Origin: Scylla paramamosain
Taxonomy: Eukaryota; Arthropoda; Malacostraca; Decapoda; Portunidae
NCBI RefSeq assembly: GCF_035594125.1
Contig: NC_087158.1
Span: forward strand, 9,581,178-9,645,177
Direction: 5' to 3'
Length of the DNA stretch: 64,000 nt
Position 1 is the stretch's first letter. Each line of letters starts with the position of its first letter. Position numbers and translations under genes: made by a program. Under the pieces are notes generated by a model, which was given only the letters and a program-made list of their open reading frames with translations, was not told the DNA's origin and did no database searches. Positions 12,258-23,520 of the stretch are shown here, in pieces.

Positions 12258-12393
12258 TTACAAAAAAAAAAAAAAATAAAAAAATAAAATAAAATAAATA
12301 AATAAAAAATAAATAAATAAAAATAAATAAATAAATAAAACAAAAAAATAAATAAACAAATAAATATAAAAATAAAAGATAAAATAAAATAAA
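12258..12393 (+). repeat. (AAATA)n A-rich expansion within the satellite
   Basis: About 135 bp of AAATA/AAAATAA units replace the middle of a C monomer (GCTCTATATG before, CACATTATTAGG after). This is a local simple-sequence expansion rather than an insertion. Confidence 0.85.
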
Positions 12394-15300
12394 GAGTATA
12401 TAGATTTCCACATTATTAGGTGTCATAACGCCAAAATGCATGCAAATCACCTTATCAATGCAAAAGAAACGACATTTAAGTGCTCATGAGCGTGTTAGGC
12501 ACAAAAATGTTAAAAGGCATGGAAAGTACCTTATATGGGAAAAGAAAAAAATAATCACCAAAAACTTGTCGTTTGAGTGTTTTTCAATTACTTTTGTACC
12601 CAAACGATAAAAAGCATGCAAAACACACTTTATGGAAAAACAATAACGCTACCAAAAACATGTATTTTGAGTGTTTTTGAGCTTGTGACTTAGAAATATG
12701 CCAGAATGCATGCAAGGTACTAAAACTAAAACTAAAAGATATTTCGAGAAACGAGTATCATTTTTGAGCTTTTAAGGTACCAAAATGTTAGAGCATAAAT
12801 ATCACTCTATGTGAAGAAACAGAACAACATTACCAATATAAAATATTTTGAGTGTTTTTCACGTTGTTATTTACCAAAATGCTAAAATGCAGGCAAAGCC
12901 CCCTATACAGAGAAACATACCGATATCAACAGAAACGTGTCCTTTGACTGTTTTTTTCAGCTTGTTAGGCACAAAATCGCTAAAAAAAAAAAACATGGAA
13001 ATTACCTTATATGATAATACAAAACAACATTATGAAAAACGGGTCTTTTTGAGTGTTTATGAACTTTTTACGTACCAAAACCCTAAAACGCATGCAAAAC
13101 ACCTTTACGACTAAACAGAATAACATTACCAAAAAGAAGTGTTTTGAGTGTTTTTGAGCTAATTACGTTGAAAAATGCCCAAATTCCATGCAAATAATTA
13201 TATAATGGGGAAACGAAAAACATTACGTAAAACGTAAAATAGTGTTTTTGACATACTTAGGTACCAAAACGGGAGAATACTTTAAAAGAGAAACACAAAC
13301 ACATTACCAAATAGTGTATTCTGAGTGCTTTCCACATTATTAAGTAGAAAAACGCTAAAATGCATCCTAATCCCTCTATATTAGGAAACGAAGCGACATT
13401 AACACGATACGTATCTTTTGAGTGATTCTGTGTCTGTTAGGCACTAAAACGCTAAAAAGCACTGAAGACACCCCATATGGGAAGATAGTACCTTATATAT
13501 GGGAATAGTACCTTATATATTTGAGCTACTGAGATACCAAAACACTTAAACGCATAAAGAGGACTCTATATGGAGAAACAGAACATTACAAAAAAAAAAA
13601 AAAGAAAGTGTATATTGAGTGTTTTCCACATTTTTAGGTGCCATAACGCCAAAATGCATGGAAAGCACCTTATATGAAAAAAAAAAAAGAGAACGACATT
13701 TGAGTGTTTATGAGAGTGTTAGGCACAAAAACGCTAAAAAGCATAGAAAGCACCTTGTAGGGAAAAAGAAAATCACCAAAACTTGTCGTTTGAGTGTTTT
13801 TGAGCTACTTACGTACCAGAACGATAAAAAGCATGCAAAAACACCCTTTATGGAGAAACACAATAACGTTATCCAAAACATGTATTTTCAGTGTTTTGAG
13901 CTTGTTACGTAGAAAAATGCAAAAATGTATACAAGATAAACTAAAAGACATTACGAGAAACGAGATTTATGAGAGTTTTTGAGGTACCCCATAGCACTCT
14001 ATGTGGATAAACAAAACATCATTACCAATAAAGTATATTTTGAATGTTTTTGTTGTTAGGTACGAAAATGCTAAAATGCATGCAAAGCTCCCTATATAAG
14101 GAAACAGCGACATTAGCAGAAACGTGTCTCTTGAGTGTTTTTGAGCTTGTCAGGCACCAAATCGCTAAAAAGCACGGATATCATATATGATAATACAAAA
14201 CAACTATACGAAAAACGTGTCTTTTGAGTGTTTTTGAACATCTTACATACCAAAATCCTAAAACGCATGCAAAAACCTTTTATGGCTAAACAGAATAACA
14301 TTACCAAAGACAAGTATTTTGAGTGTTTTTAGCTAATTACGTTGAAAACGACAAAATGCATGTAAATAATTCTATAAAAGGGAAACGAAAAACATTACAT
14401 GAAACGTGAATTATGAGTGTTTTTCAGTTACTTAGGTACCAAAACGCAAAAAAATGTTTTAATAGAGAAACACAAACACATTACTAAATCATGTATTTTG
14501 AGTGTTTCTTACATTGTTATTTAGCAAAACGATAAAATAAATCGAAACAAAACGATATTAACACAATCCGCATCTTTTGAATGATTGTGTCTGTTAGGCA
14601 CAAAAACGCTAAAAAGCATGGAAAACACCTGGGAAGCGTCAAAGCGCCAAAATCAATGGAAAGCGCCCAATATGAGGAAAAGAAACAACATTTAAAGAAA
14701 TGTGTCTTTTGAGTGTTTATGAGCGAGTTAGGCACCAAAACGCTAAAAAGCTTGGAAAGCACCCTATATGGGGGAACAAAATATTATTACCAAAACCGTG
14801 TCGTTTGAGTGTTTTTGAGCTACTTACGTACCTAAACGCTATATCGCATGCATGCAAGACAACCTTTATGGAAAAACATAATAATGTTACGGAAAACAAT
14901 TATTTTGAGTGTTTTTCGGCCTGTTGTGTACAAAAACGCCAAAATTTATGGAAAATACCCTATATGAGAAAATAAAAGACATTACCAAAAACGAATATTT
15001 TTTAATGTTTTTATTTTTTTTATTTTCTTAATTACGAAAACTCGACAACGCAGGATTAGCACTCTATATGAAGAAACCAAACAATATTATAAAAAAAAAA
15101 CGTGTATTTTGAGTGTATTTGACTGGTACCAAACCGCCAAAATACACGCAAAGCACCCTATATGGGGAAAAGAAACGAAATTTCCAGAATCATGTCTCTT
15201 AAGTACTTAGGAGTGAGCTAGGCAACATAACGCTAAAAAGCATGGAAAGCACCCTTTTCAGTGAAACACAACAATATTACAATATTATAGGAAACGACTT

Positions 15301-16218
15301 TTCTTGAGCGTTTATGCTAGGCACCAAAATGCTAAGAAACATGGAAAATATCTTATATGGGAAAACAGGGCTACATTACAAAAAAAGTGTGTTTTTAGTA
15401 GTTTTGAGCTTCTTTCGTACAAAAACATCAAATGCATGTAAATTACCATATATGAGGAAACGAAAAGACATTGCAGGAAACATGTATTATGAGATTTTTT
15501 GAGCTTCTTAGTTACCAAAATTTTAAAACGCATAAATAGCACCCTATATGGAGAAGCAGAACAATATTACGAAAAACGTGTATTTTGAGTGTTTTTCACA
15601 TTATTAGGTGCAAATATACCAAAATGCTAGCTATGCTCTTTCTATACAGAAACCCGCCCCCCCACAAAAAAAAAAAAAAAACATTACAAGAAAATGCCTT
15701 GTGAGTATTTTTGAGGGTGTTTAAGCACCAAAAGGCTAAAAGCATAGAAATCATCATATATGGGAATAGAAAATAACATTACAAAAATGTGTCTCAAGTA
15801 TTTTTGAACCTCTTACGTACCAAGACGCTAAAACTCATGCAAAACACCCTTTATGACTAAACACAATAACATTACCAAAAATAAGTATTCTGAGTGATTT
15901 TGAGCTTCTTACGTTGAAAAACGCTCAAATGAATGCAAAGTACACTATATGCAGAAACAAGAAAACATTAAGAGTAACGTGCATTATGAGTGTTTTTGAG
16001 CTTCTTAGGTACCGAAACGCGAAAAAGCGTTAATAGCACTTTATACGGAGAAACAGAACAACTTTACCAAAAACGTGTATTTAGAGTGTTTTTCACATTG
16101 TTAGATACCAAAATTCCAAAATGCATGCAAAACCACTTATTTAGTTAAACGAAACAAAATTACAAGAAAAGTAACTTTTCATGTTTTTTTTTTCTACATG
16201 TTACTATTTTACTTAAAC

Positions 16219-16220
<2 letters not shown>

Positions 16221-16258
<38 letters not shown>
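16221..16258 (+). repeat. poly(A) expansion in an E monomer
   Basis: Thirty-eight consecutive A replace the usual A5 of an E monomer (ACGTAAAA...ACATGGAAGGC). Confidence 0.9.
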
Positions 16259-16259
<1 letters not shown>

Positions 16260-16678
16260 ATGGAAGGCATCATATATGAGGACAGAAAAGAACATTACCC
16301 AAAAATGTGTCTTTTGAGTGTCTTTCGGTTGCATACGTACGTACCAAAACGCTAAAACTCATGCAAAACACCATTTACGGAGAAACAAAATAATGTTATA
16401 AAAAATAAGTACTTTCAGTGATTTTGAGGTTGAAAGCACCCTATATGGGAAAAAGAAAACAACATCAACAAAAACGTGTCTTTGAGTATTTTTTAACTAT
16501 TTACCTACCAAAACGCTAAAATGAATGCAAAACATCCTTTCTGGAGAAAAAAAAAAAAAATACAGAAACATAAAAAAAGAAGTATTTTAATTGTATTTGA
16601 GCTTCTTATGGACAAAAAACGCCAAAATGGAAGGAAAATACTCTATATGGGGAAACAAAAGTCATTACCAGAAACATG

Positions 16679-16919
16679 GTATTCTCAATAATTCATCACT
16701 TTCTCTGGTAAACTCTGGAATTCCCTGCCTGCTTCTGTATTTCCACCTTCCTATGACTTGAATTCCTTCAAGAGGGAGGTTTCAAGGCACTTAAACATCA
16801 ATTTTTGACCACTGCTTTGATCCTTTCGTGGGACTGGCATTTCAGTGGGCATTTTTTATTTTTTTTATTGGATTTTTGTTGCCCTTGGCCAGTGTCCTTC
16901 CTTTATAAAAAAAAAAAAA
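16679..16919 (+). mobile_element. LINE family 1, copy E: 5'-truncated 3' end
   Basis: Starts abruptly at GTATTCTCAATAATTCATC and encodes the extreme C terminus of the family 1 ORF (FSGKLWNSLPASVFPPSYDL). It then carries the stop, the conserved 3' UTR ending TTGCCCTTGGCCAGTGTCCT, and an A13 tail. It lies in a B monomer whose halves (AGAAACATG and TATTATGAGAG) meet almost seamlessly, so any target duplication is at most a base or two. Confidence 0.92.
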
Positions 16920-19621
16920 GTATTATGAGAGTTTTTGAACATCCTAGGTACCAGAACGCTAAAGCTCATGAACAGCATTCTATATGCAGAAAAAAAGAAC
17001 ACTACAAAAAAAAAAGGTTTATTTTCAGTGTTTTTTACACGGTTAAGTACCAAAACGCCAAAATGCATACAAACTATGAATTTTAGGTATATGAGGATAC
17101 CAAACCACATAAACATGAAAGTGTCTTTTGAGTGTTTTAAGCGTCTTATGCACCAAAAGGGAATAATAAAAAAAAAAAAATGTATTGGGTGTTTTTGAGT
17201 TTTTACGTTCAAAAAACGCCAAATCCTTGGAAATTACCATGTATGGGAAAACAAAAAGACATTACGAGAAACATGTATTATGAGTGTTTTTAAACTTCTT
17301 AAGTACAAAAAAGCTAAACCGCACAAATTGCACTCTACATGGAGAAACAGATCAATATTACCAAAAAAAAAATTTATTTTGAGTGTTTTCACATTTTTTA
17401 GGCACCAAAACGCGAAAATGGACGCATAACACCCTATATGGGGGAAAGGAAATGAGATTTACAGAAACATGTCTTTTGACTGTATATGAGCGTGCTAGGC
17501 ACCAAAACGAAAAAAAAAAAGAAAAAAAAATGGAAAGCATCTTAAATGGGAAAACAAAACTACATGACTAAAAATGTCTTTTGAATGTTTTGAGCTACTG
17601 AAATATCAAAATCCTAAAACGCTTGAAAAACACCCTTTATGGAGAAACAATAACTTTGTCCCCCCCCCCAAAAAAAAAGTATTTTGAGTGTTTTTCGGCC
17701 TGCTACGTATAAAAATGCCAACATGCATGCATAGTACTCTGTACTAGGAAACGAAAAGACTACCAGAATACTGTGTTATGAGAATTTTTGAGCTTCTAAG
17801 GTACCAGAACGATAAAACGCATGAATAACATTCCATATGTGGAGACAGAACAACACCCAAGAAAAAAAGAATTTTGATTGTTTTTCACAATGTTAGGTAC
17901 CAAAACGCCATAATGCATGCAAAGTCTCCTATACGCTAAGTCGAAACGATATTACCACAAATCTGTCTTTTGAGTGTTTTTAAGCGTATCAGGCACCATA
18001 AAAATAAAAAGCATGGAAAGCAACCAGAATGAGAATAAAAAAAAAAAAAAAAATAAAATAAATAAAAAAAATAAAAATAATACAAAAAAAAAAAAAAAAA
18101 TTTTTCAGTGTTTCTTAGCTTCTTACGTACCGAAACTCTAAAATGCATGCAAACACCCTTTATCGAGAAACAGAATAACATAATAAAAAAAAAAAAGAAT
18201 TTTGAGTGTTTTTTTTTGTTTGTTACATACATTACCATATATATGGAAAAGAAAAGACATTACGAGAAACATGTGTTATGAGTTTCTGAATTTTTTAGGT
18301 ATTAAAATTGTTAAAGCGCAAAATAATAACACTCTTTATTGAGAAACAAAACAACTTTACGAAAATCGTGTATCTTGAGTGTTTTTCACTTTATTTGGTA
18401 GCAAAACACCAAAATGCATGCAAAGCTCCCTATCTAGGTAAAACAAGCGATATTACAAGAAACGTGTCTTTTGAATGTTTTTAAGTGTTAAGCACCAAAA
18501 CGCTAAAAAGCATAGAAATTACCCTATATAAGAATACAAAACAATATTAGGAAAAACTTGTCTTTTGAGTGTTTTTAAACTTCTTACATACCAAAACGCT
18601 AAAACACATTCAAAACACCTTTTATTTCTAAACAGAATAACATTACCAGAAACAAGTATTCTGAATGATTTTGAGCTTAAGTTGAACAACGCCAAAATGT
18701 CTGGAAAGTACACTATATGTGGAAACGAAAAGACATTACGAATAAAATGTATTATGAGTGTTTTTGAGCTTCTTAGGTTCCAAAATGCGAAAACGCGTTA
18801 ATAGCACTCAATATAAAGAAACAACAACATTACCCACTCAAAAAAAGTGTATTTTAAGTGTTTTCATATTGTTAGGTACGTGAACGCTAAAATGCATGCA
18901 AAGTCACATATATGGGGAAATGAAACATTACAAGAAACCTATCTTTTGAGTGTTTTCTTAATAGTAGGCACTACAACGCTAAAAAAAAAAAAAAAAACAT
19001 GGAAACCATCCTATATGGGAGTGGAGAACAACAATACTAAAAATTGTTTTTCAGCTTCTTACGTACCAAAACGCTAAGATGCATGCAAAACACGCATTAT
19101 AGAAAAAAAAAAAAAAACAATAACATTACCAAAAACAAGTATTTTGAGTGTTTTTGAGCTTCGTAAAAAAAAAAAAAAAAACGGCAAAATGCATGCAAAA
19201 TACACTATATAAGAAAACGAAAACACATTACGAGTGGCATATATTATAAGTGTTTTTGAGCTTCTCAAGTATCAAAAGGCAAAAACGCATGAATAGCACT
19301 CTATATTGAGAAGTAGAACAACATTAAGAAAAAACGTGTATTTTCAGTGTATTTCTCATTCTTAGGTACCAAAACGCCAAAATACATGCAAAGCACCCTA
19401 TATAGGGAAAAGAAAAAATATTTGCAGGATCGTGTGTTTTTAGTGTTAATGAGCGTGTTACGCACGAAAAAAGCTAAAATGAATGGAACTCACCCTATAT
19501 AGGAAAACAAAATATTACGAAAAACCTCTTTTTATTTATTTATTTTTTTTTTCATCTACTCACGTACCATAACCGTGAAGCGCAGGCAAAATAACATTTA
19601 TGGAGAAACAGAATAACATTA

Positions 19622-19661
<40 letters not shown>

Positions 19662-20888
19662 AAGCACTTTGAGTGTTTCTGAGCCTGTTCCAAAATCACT
19701 AAATTGCATGCAAAATACCCCTATATGAAAAAAAGACATTACGAAAAACGTGTATTTTGAGTTTTTAGAGCTTCTTTGGTACCAAAACACTAAAACGCAT
19801 AAATAGCACTCTATAGGGAGAAACAGAATAACATTACAAAAGAAAATGTGTACAATGAGTGTATTTCACATTTTTTAGGTGTTATAACGCTAAAATTCAT
19901 GGAAAGGAAACATTTTCAGAAACGTTTCTTTTGAGTGTTTATAAGTGTGTTAAGCACCAAAACGCTAAAAAGCATGGAAAGCAAACTTTACGAAGAAAGA
20001 AAACAACATTACCAAAAACGTGTCTATTAAGTGTTTTTGAGCCACTTACGTACCAAAACGCTAAAACGAATGCAAAACACCCTTTATGGAGAAACACACA
20101 AAAAAAAAAAAAAAAAAAAAAAAATTTGCGAAAAACCATTTTTTTTTTTTTAGCTTTTTTGAGTTTGTTACGGAGAAAAAACGCCAAAATCCATGGAAAG
20201 TGCGCTATGTAGGGAAAGAAAATGAATTTATGAGAAACATGTGTTATGAGTGCCTTTGAGTTTCTATAGCACTGTATATGAAGAAACAGAACAACATTAA
20301 CAAAAACGTGGATTTTGATTGCATTTGACATTGTTAGGTACCACAACGGCAAAATGCATGGAAAGCACTATATGGGGAAACGAAATGAGATTTCCAGAAT
20401 TGTGTCATTTGAGTGTATATAAGTTTTATGAGCGTGTTAGGCACCAAAACGAAAAGAAAAAAATATTGAAAGCACACTATATGGGAAAACAAAACAACAG
20501 TATTAAAAACATCTCTTTCAGTGTTTTTAAGCTACTTACGTACCTAAACGCTAAAACACATGCAAACGCTTTTAAAACGAATGCCAAAAAAAAAAATCCT
20601 TTATTGAGAATCACTTTAACTTTACCAAATAGGTGTATTTTGAATGTTTTTGAGCTTGTTACGTAGAGAAATGCCAAAATGTATGCAGAGTACTCTACAT
20701 GGGAATACGAAAAGACATTACCAGAAATGTGTATTATGATAGTTTTTGAGCTTCTTAGGTACCAAAATGCTAAAACGTATGAATAGCACTCCATATGGAG
20801 AAACAGAACTTTACGAAAAACGTGCATCTTGAGTGTTTTTCTCATTATTAGGTACGAAAACATCAAGATGCATGCAAAGGCCCTCTTT
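16920..20888 (+). repeat. 96-bp satellite HOR array, plus orientation
   Basis: Continuation of the A-E array. It includes poly(A) expansions at 18,978-18,993, 19,622-19,660 and 20,098-20,124 and A-rich (AAATA)n DNA at 18,027-18,102. It ends inside a D monomer at ATGCATGCAAAGGCCCTCTT. Confidence 0.94.
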
Positions 20889-21420
20889 GGAGATTGTAGA
20901 ATCGCTGATGACATGTTAGAAGGATTTCAACCCGTATCTCCTCCCTTATTTATTGACCAATTTCTTTCATTCAAAAGGATTTTATCAGGAAAAAGCAGGA
21001 GAACAATGTCTGTTATCGTTTTTTTTTTTATACAATAAAAAATTTTTTTTAGTTCGATGAAAAAGTAAAAAAAAAAAGAAATTGACTCAAATATTTGGCA
21101 AAAAAAAAGAAAAAAAAAATCAATAGCAGACATTGTTCGCCTCCTATAGTTTCATAAGCTGTTCACATTCACATGATGTATACATCAGAATATGTTGACA
21201 AAGTAGACATAGTTTGATTGGTTTTCTACATACGAGGCCTAAAGCGTTTCGTGATTTCACTCTTAATTACAGGTGGGGGAAGGGGGGAAGAGAATTTTGT
21301 TATATTTTGCCATATTTGTAAGTAAAAACCAGTTTCACTGTTTATAATAAATAAAATTAATAATGCAAAAGATATCTCATGCAGACACATTGATTATTTG
21401 CTGGATTTAAGAAAAAAAAA
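20889..21420 (+). repeat. dispersed non-coding repeat with internal hairpin, copy 1
   Basis: Matches 50,855-51,535 in the same orientation. Shared landmarks are ATCTCCTCCCTTATTT, AGGAGAACAATGT, TAGTTTCATAAGCTG, CACATGATGTATACATCAGA and CATTGATTATTTGCTGG. This copy lacks about 140 bp present in copy 2. Two arms near 20,998 (GAACAATGTCTGTTATCG) and 21,121 (CAATAGCAGACATTGTTC) are inverted complements separated by about 100 bp of A/T-rich sequence. No coding capacity and no clear terminal repeats. Probably an unclassified non-autonomous element. Confidence 0.7.
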
Positions 21421-21435
21421 ATGCATACATGTATA

Positions 21436-21632
<197 letters not shown>

Positions 21633-21639
21633 AAGTGTA

Positions 21640-21853
21640 TATATGGGCAGGAAATTCTCTCTAAGGCATACTTCATTGAAGGTGATAGCCAATTTGGCGT
21701 TAATGATTTTCTTTAAGGTATTTTCTCTACACCTTAACTGCGCCATAGCTAGCCATGTGTGCTAGATCCGGATTTCGGATCTCTTGACCCTTCCTCAGTA
21801 GCTTGTAGGTTGGTGTTTCCTCTTCTGTGTCTGCAGTGGGAATGACTCTATTA
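21640..21853 (-). mobile_element. Penelope-like element fragment, copy 1 (5' region)
   Basis: On the minus strand it runs from GAGTCATTCCCACTGCAG through a hammerhead-ribozyme motif to an ATG at 21,746 encoding [20 protein letters not shown] and then [14 protein letters not shown], before dissolving into (AT)n. A near-identical copy lies at 28,165-28,377. Relative to that copy it has a 35-bp deletion just after the start codons. A short N-terminal ORF directly downstream of a hammerhead is the arrangement known for Penelope-like retroelements. The protein assignment itself is from memory and weaker than the ribozyme evidence. No RT domain of this element is present. Confidence 0.55.
21761..21802 (-). 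ncRNA. hammerhead ribozyme motif (Penelope-type, minimal)
   Basis: Read on the minus strand, in order. Stem I strand GCTA (21,802-21,799). Core CTGAGGA (21,798-21,792). One extra A. Stem II GGGTC, loop AAGA, GATCC. GAA plus A15.1. A loopless stem III ATCC/GGAT. C17 at 21,765. Then TAGC, which pairs with the first GCTA. All core residues of the hammerhead consensus (CUGANGA, GAAA, UH) are present. The only deviation seen is the unpaired A before stem II. Very short stem III is typical of hammerheads in Penelope-like elements. Predicted cleavage is 3' of C17; activity is untested. Confidence 0.7.
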
Positions 21854-22761
21854 ATAATAATAATAAAAAGAGAAAAGATGGGGAGGGGGAAGTGGGGATA
21901 GTGGGAAGAATAGGGGGGGTGATAAGAAGGGAATTGTAGTAGGAGAAATAGTCACTGGGGCTTGACCCAGGCGCAATTTGAATTTTTATTTTGTTATTAG
22001 GAAGGACGTCTATTTGTAACGTGATATGTTTATGTTAAAGTGGCAAGGGAGACAAGGTCCTCATCAGGGGAAGCAGGAGAGTCCGCCACCAACCGAGCAA
22101 GCCAAGCCCAACACAGTCACAGCCACGGACGCCGCCCACGCACCCAACTCCGGGCCAAATCCCGCACAGGCTCGGGGCCAGACTATCCAGATCCTGCACC
22201 ATCAGGATGTGAAAGATGAGTGAAGGACAGTCAGAGTAGAAAATGTTTTTTGTGCTTTTATTGGTTCCAAGAAGGACAGAGGAAGAAGTACATCCATATA
22301 GCGGAGGGACCTACAGTTTTACGTGGGTTCCGAACCACGGATAGTAGTAGAGTGATTTGGCGATGGCGGGGGATCTTTATTGTATGGTGTAATGTGATGG
22401 GTGATAAAAGCGGTGTCGGTCCTTTCTGCTCGTGTCCTCTGGCTCTTCCTGCAAAAAGGCCAACCTGCTAAAGAAAAGAAAAATATAAAAAGAGAAAATG
22501 TTGATTTTATGAAGTGTGGTGTTATGTTATGATGTTATGGCGGAGGGTGAAGGTGAGGATGGTTTGTGATAGTGATTGACGTGATGGTAGGATGTGCATT
22601 GACAGAGGCTCGAAAAAGGCTCCCTCACCGCAGCGAGGGGTCAGATCTACCACCATCTGTTTGCACGCGGTAAGTCGCCGGTGGTGGGGGGTGAATGGGG
22701 ATTCCTGCATGGATGCTTCCAGGGCCCCATCCCACCATCTCTTGACTACTCTCCTGCCCAG
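21854..22761. other. unassigned non-satellite sequence
   Basis: Purine-rich at 21,860-21,950, then mixed and GC-richer than the satellite. It may be the 3' UTR of the minus-strand LINE family 2, which lies immediately downstream on the map. Open frames here are short and not recognisable. Confidence 0.4.
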
Positions 22762-23000
22762 CACTTCCCGCACCCAACTACCTCTGTGGGGGGGATGAAG
22801 TGGTTTCCATTGAATGGTGTGGTTACCGTCCCCGTCATCAGTACTGGCTGCTCCATAACTGCCAAGGGGGGTACCGCTACCGGAACGTCATGCCGACAGC
22901 CGGGGGCCCCATTGCCGTGACGTTAGTGGGAGGAGTGCGGTTCGTGCTGTCCCCGTCTCTCTGGGAGTGGTCCGGTGCCCTCTTGAAACCTAGGCTGCGA
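22762..23000 (+). CDS. possible orphan exon, unrecognised protein
   Basis: An acceptor-like CTCTCCTGCCCAG ends at 22,761. The following frame is open and reads LPAPNYLCGGDEVVSIEW, then CGYRPRHQYWLLHNCQGG and GPIAVTLVGGVRF. The composition (Cys, Trp, Tyr, Gly) is unlike random translation of this region. An upstream donor-like GCG|GTAAGT lies near 22,669. I do not recognise the family. It could equally be a chance ORF in the GC-rich UTR of LINE family 2. Confidence 0.25.
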
Positions 23001-23300
23001 GGCGAAAAAATAATGCATAAAAAACAAAAATATAAATACAAAGCCATAAGACAAAAAAATATGAAAAAAACCATTAGGCGTTGGCACGCGAGCCCACTCC
23101 CACGGTCAGAGGCATGGGATGTTAATGGCGGTGTTTTTTTGTCGCATCCCTTTCCCAGGAACGGTCCGGTGCCCCCTTAAAACCTAGGCTGCGAGACAGA
23201 AAAATAATGCATAAAAACAAAAATATGAATACAAAGCCATAAGACAAAAAAATATGAAAAAAAAACACTAGGTGTTGGCACACGGGCCCGCCCACGTGAA
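22967..23300 (+). repeat. tandem duplication, period about 190 bp
   Basis: Two copies of a unit start near 22,967 and 23,157. Both contain GGTCCGGTGCCC, AAACCTAGGCTGCGAG, AATAATGCATAAAAA, AAAGCCATAAGACAAAAAAA and a GTTGGCAC segment. Divergence is a few percent by eye. Confidence 0.85.
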
Positions 23301-23520
23301 CAAGAGAACGACGATGATGCCACTCAGACACCGTGAGGGGTGCAGAGAGAGACAATGAAAACGAGGAGTCCATTATTTGAGGAGGCACAGTGGGGGGGTC
23401 AAGGAGGTTGGAGTGGAGCAGGTGACGGAAAGCTGGGAGGAGGTTGGTTATGAAATTGTATGTGATTGTGTGTCTGTCAGAGAAGGAGCTTAGTTGTTTT
23501 TCGATTCTGCTGTGGTGTTG
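23122..23520 (-). pseudogene. LINE family 2, C-terminal remnant beyond the nested insertion
   Basis: The minus strand reads HHSRIEKQLSSFSDRHTITY, then NFITNLLPAFRHLL. This plausibly continues the family 2 protein interrupted at about 26,772 (...SIHEESNISPLNL). The two halves are separated only by LINE family 1 copy A, so it is one element split by another. No recognisable domain in this tail. Confidence 0.6.

Larger units (their letters stand above)
6565..16678 (+). repeat. 96-bp satellite, five-monomer HOR array, plus orientation
   Basis: Monomer types are recognised by short signatures. A: CAAAACACCCTTTATGGAG, ending GAGCTTGTTACG. B: CAAAGTACCCTATATGGGG, ACATTACGAGAAACGTG. C: GAATAGCACTCTATATGGAG, ending TTTTTCACATTGTTAGG. 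D: GCCAAAATGCATGCAAAGC, ending GAGCGTGTTAGGC. E: AAAAAGCATGGAAAGCACCC, ending GAGCTACTTACG. The order A-B-C-D-E recurs. E monomers near 7,280, 7,750, 8,240, 8,640, 9,050, 9,550 and 10,040 are 400-500 bp apart. 15,820-16,340 is a clear full unit. Subtypes of E exist (AAATCACCCTATATGGGAAT, ending GAACTTCTTACG). Short ORFs here are by-products. Confidence 0.95.

Noticed and set aside
6727..20914. Dozens of 60-145-codon ORFs in the satellite
   Set aside because: They repeat with the 96-bp period on both strands and are interrupted irregularly. No initiation context, domain or conserved frame length, so treated as by-products of the repeat.
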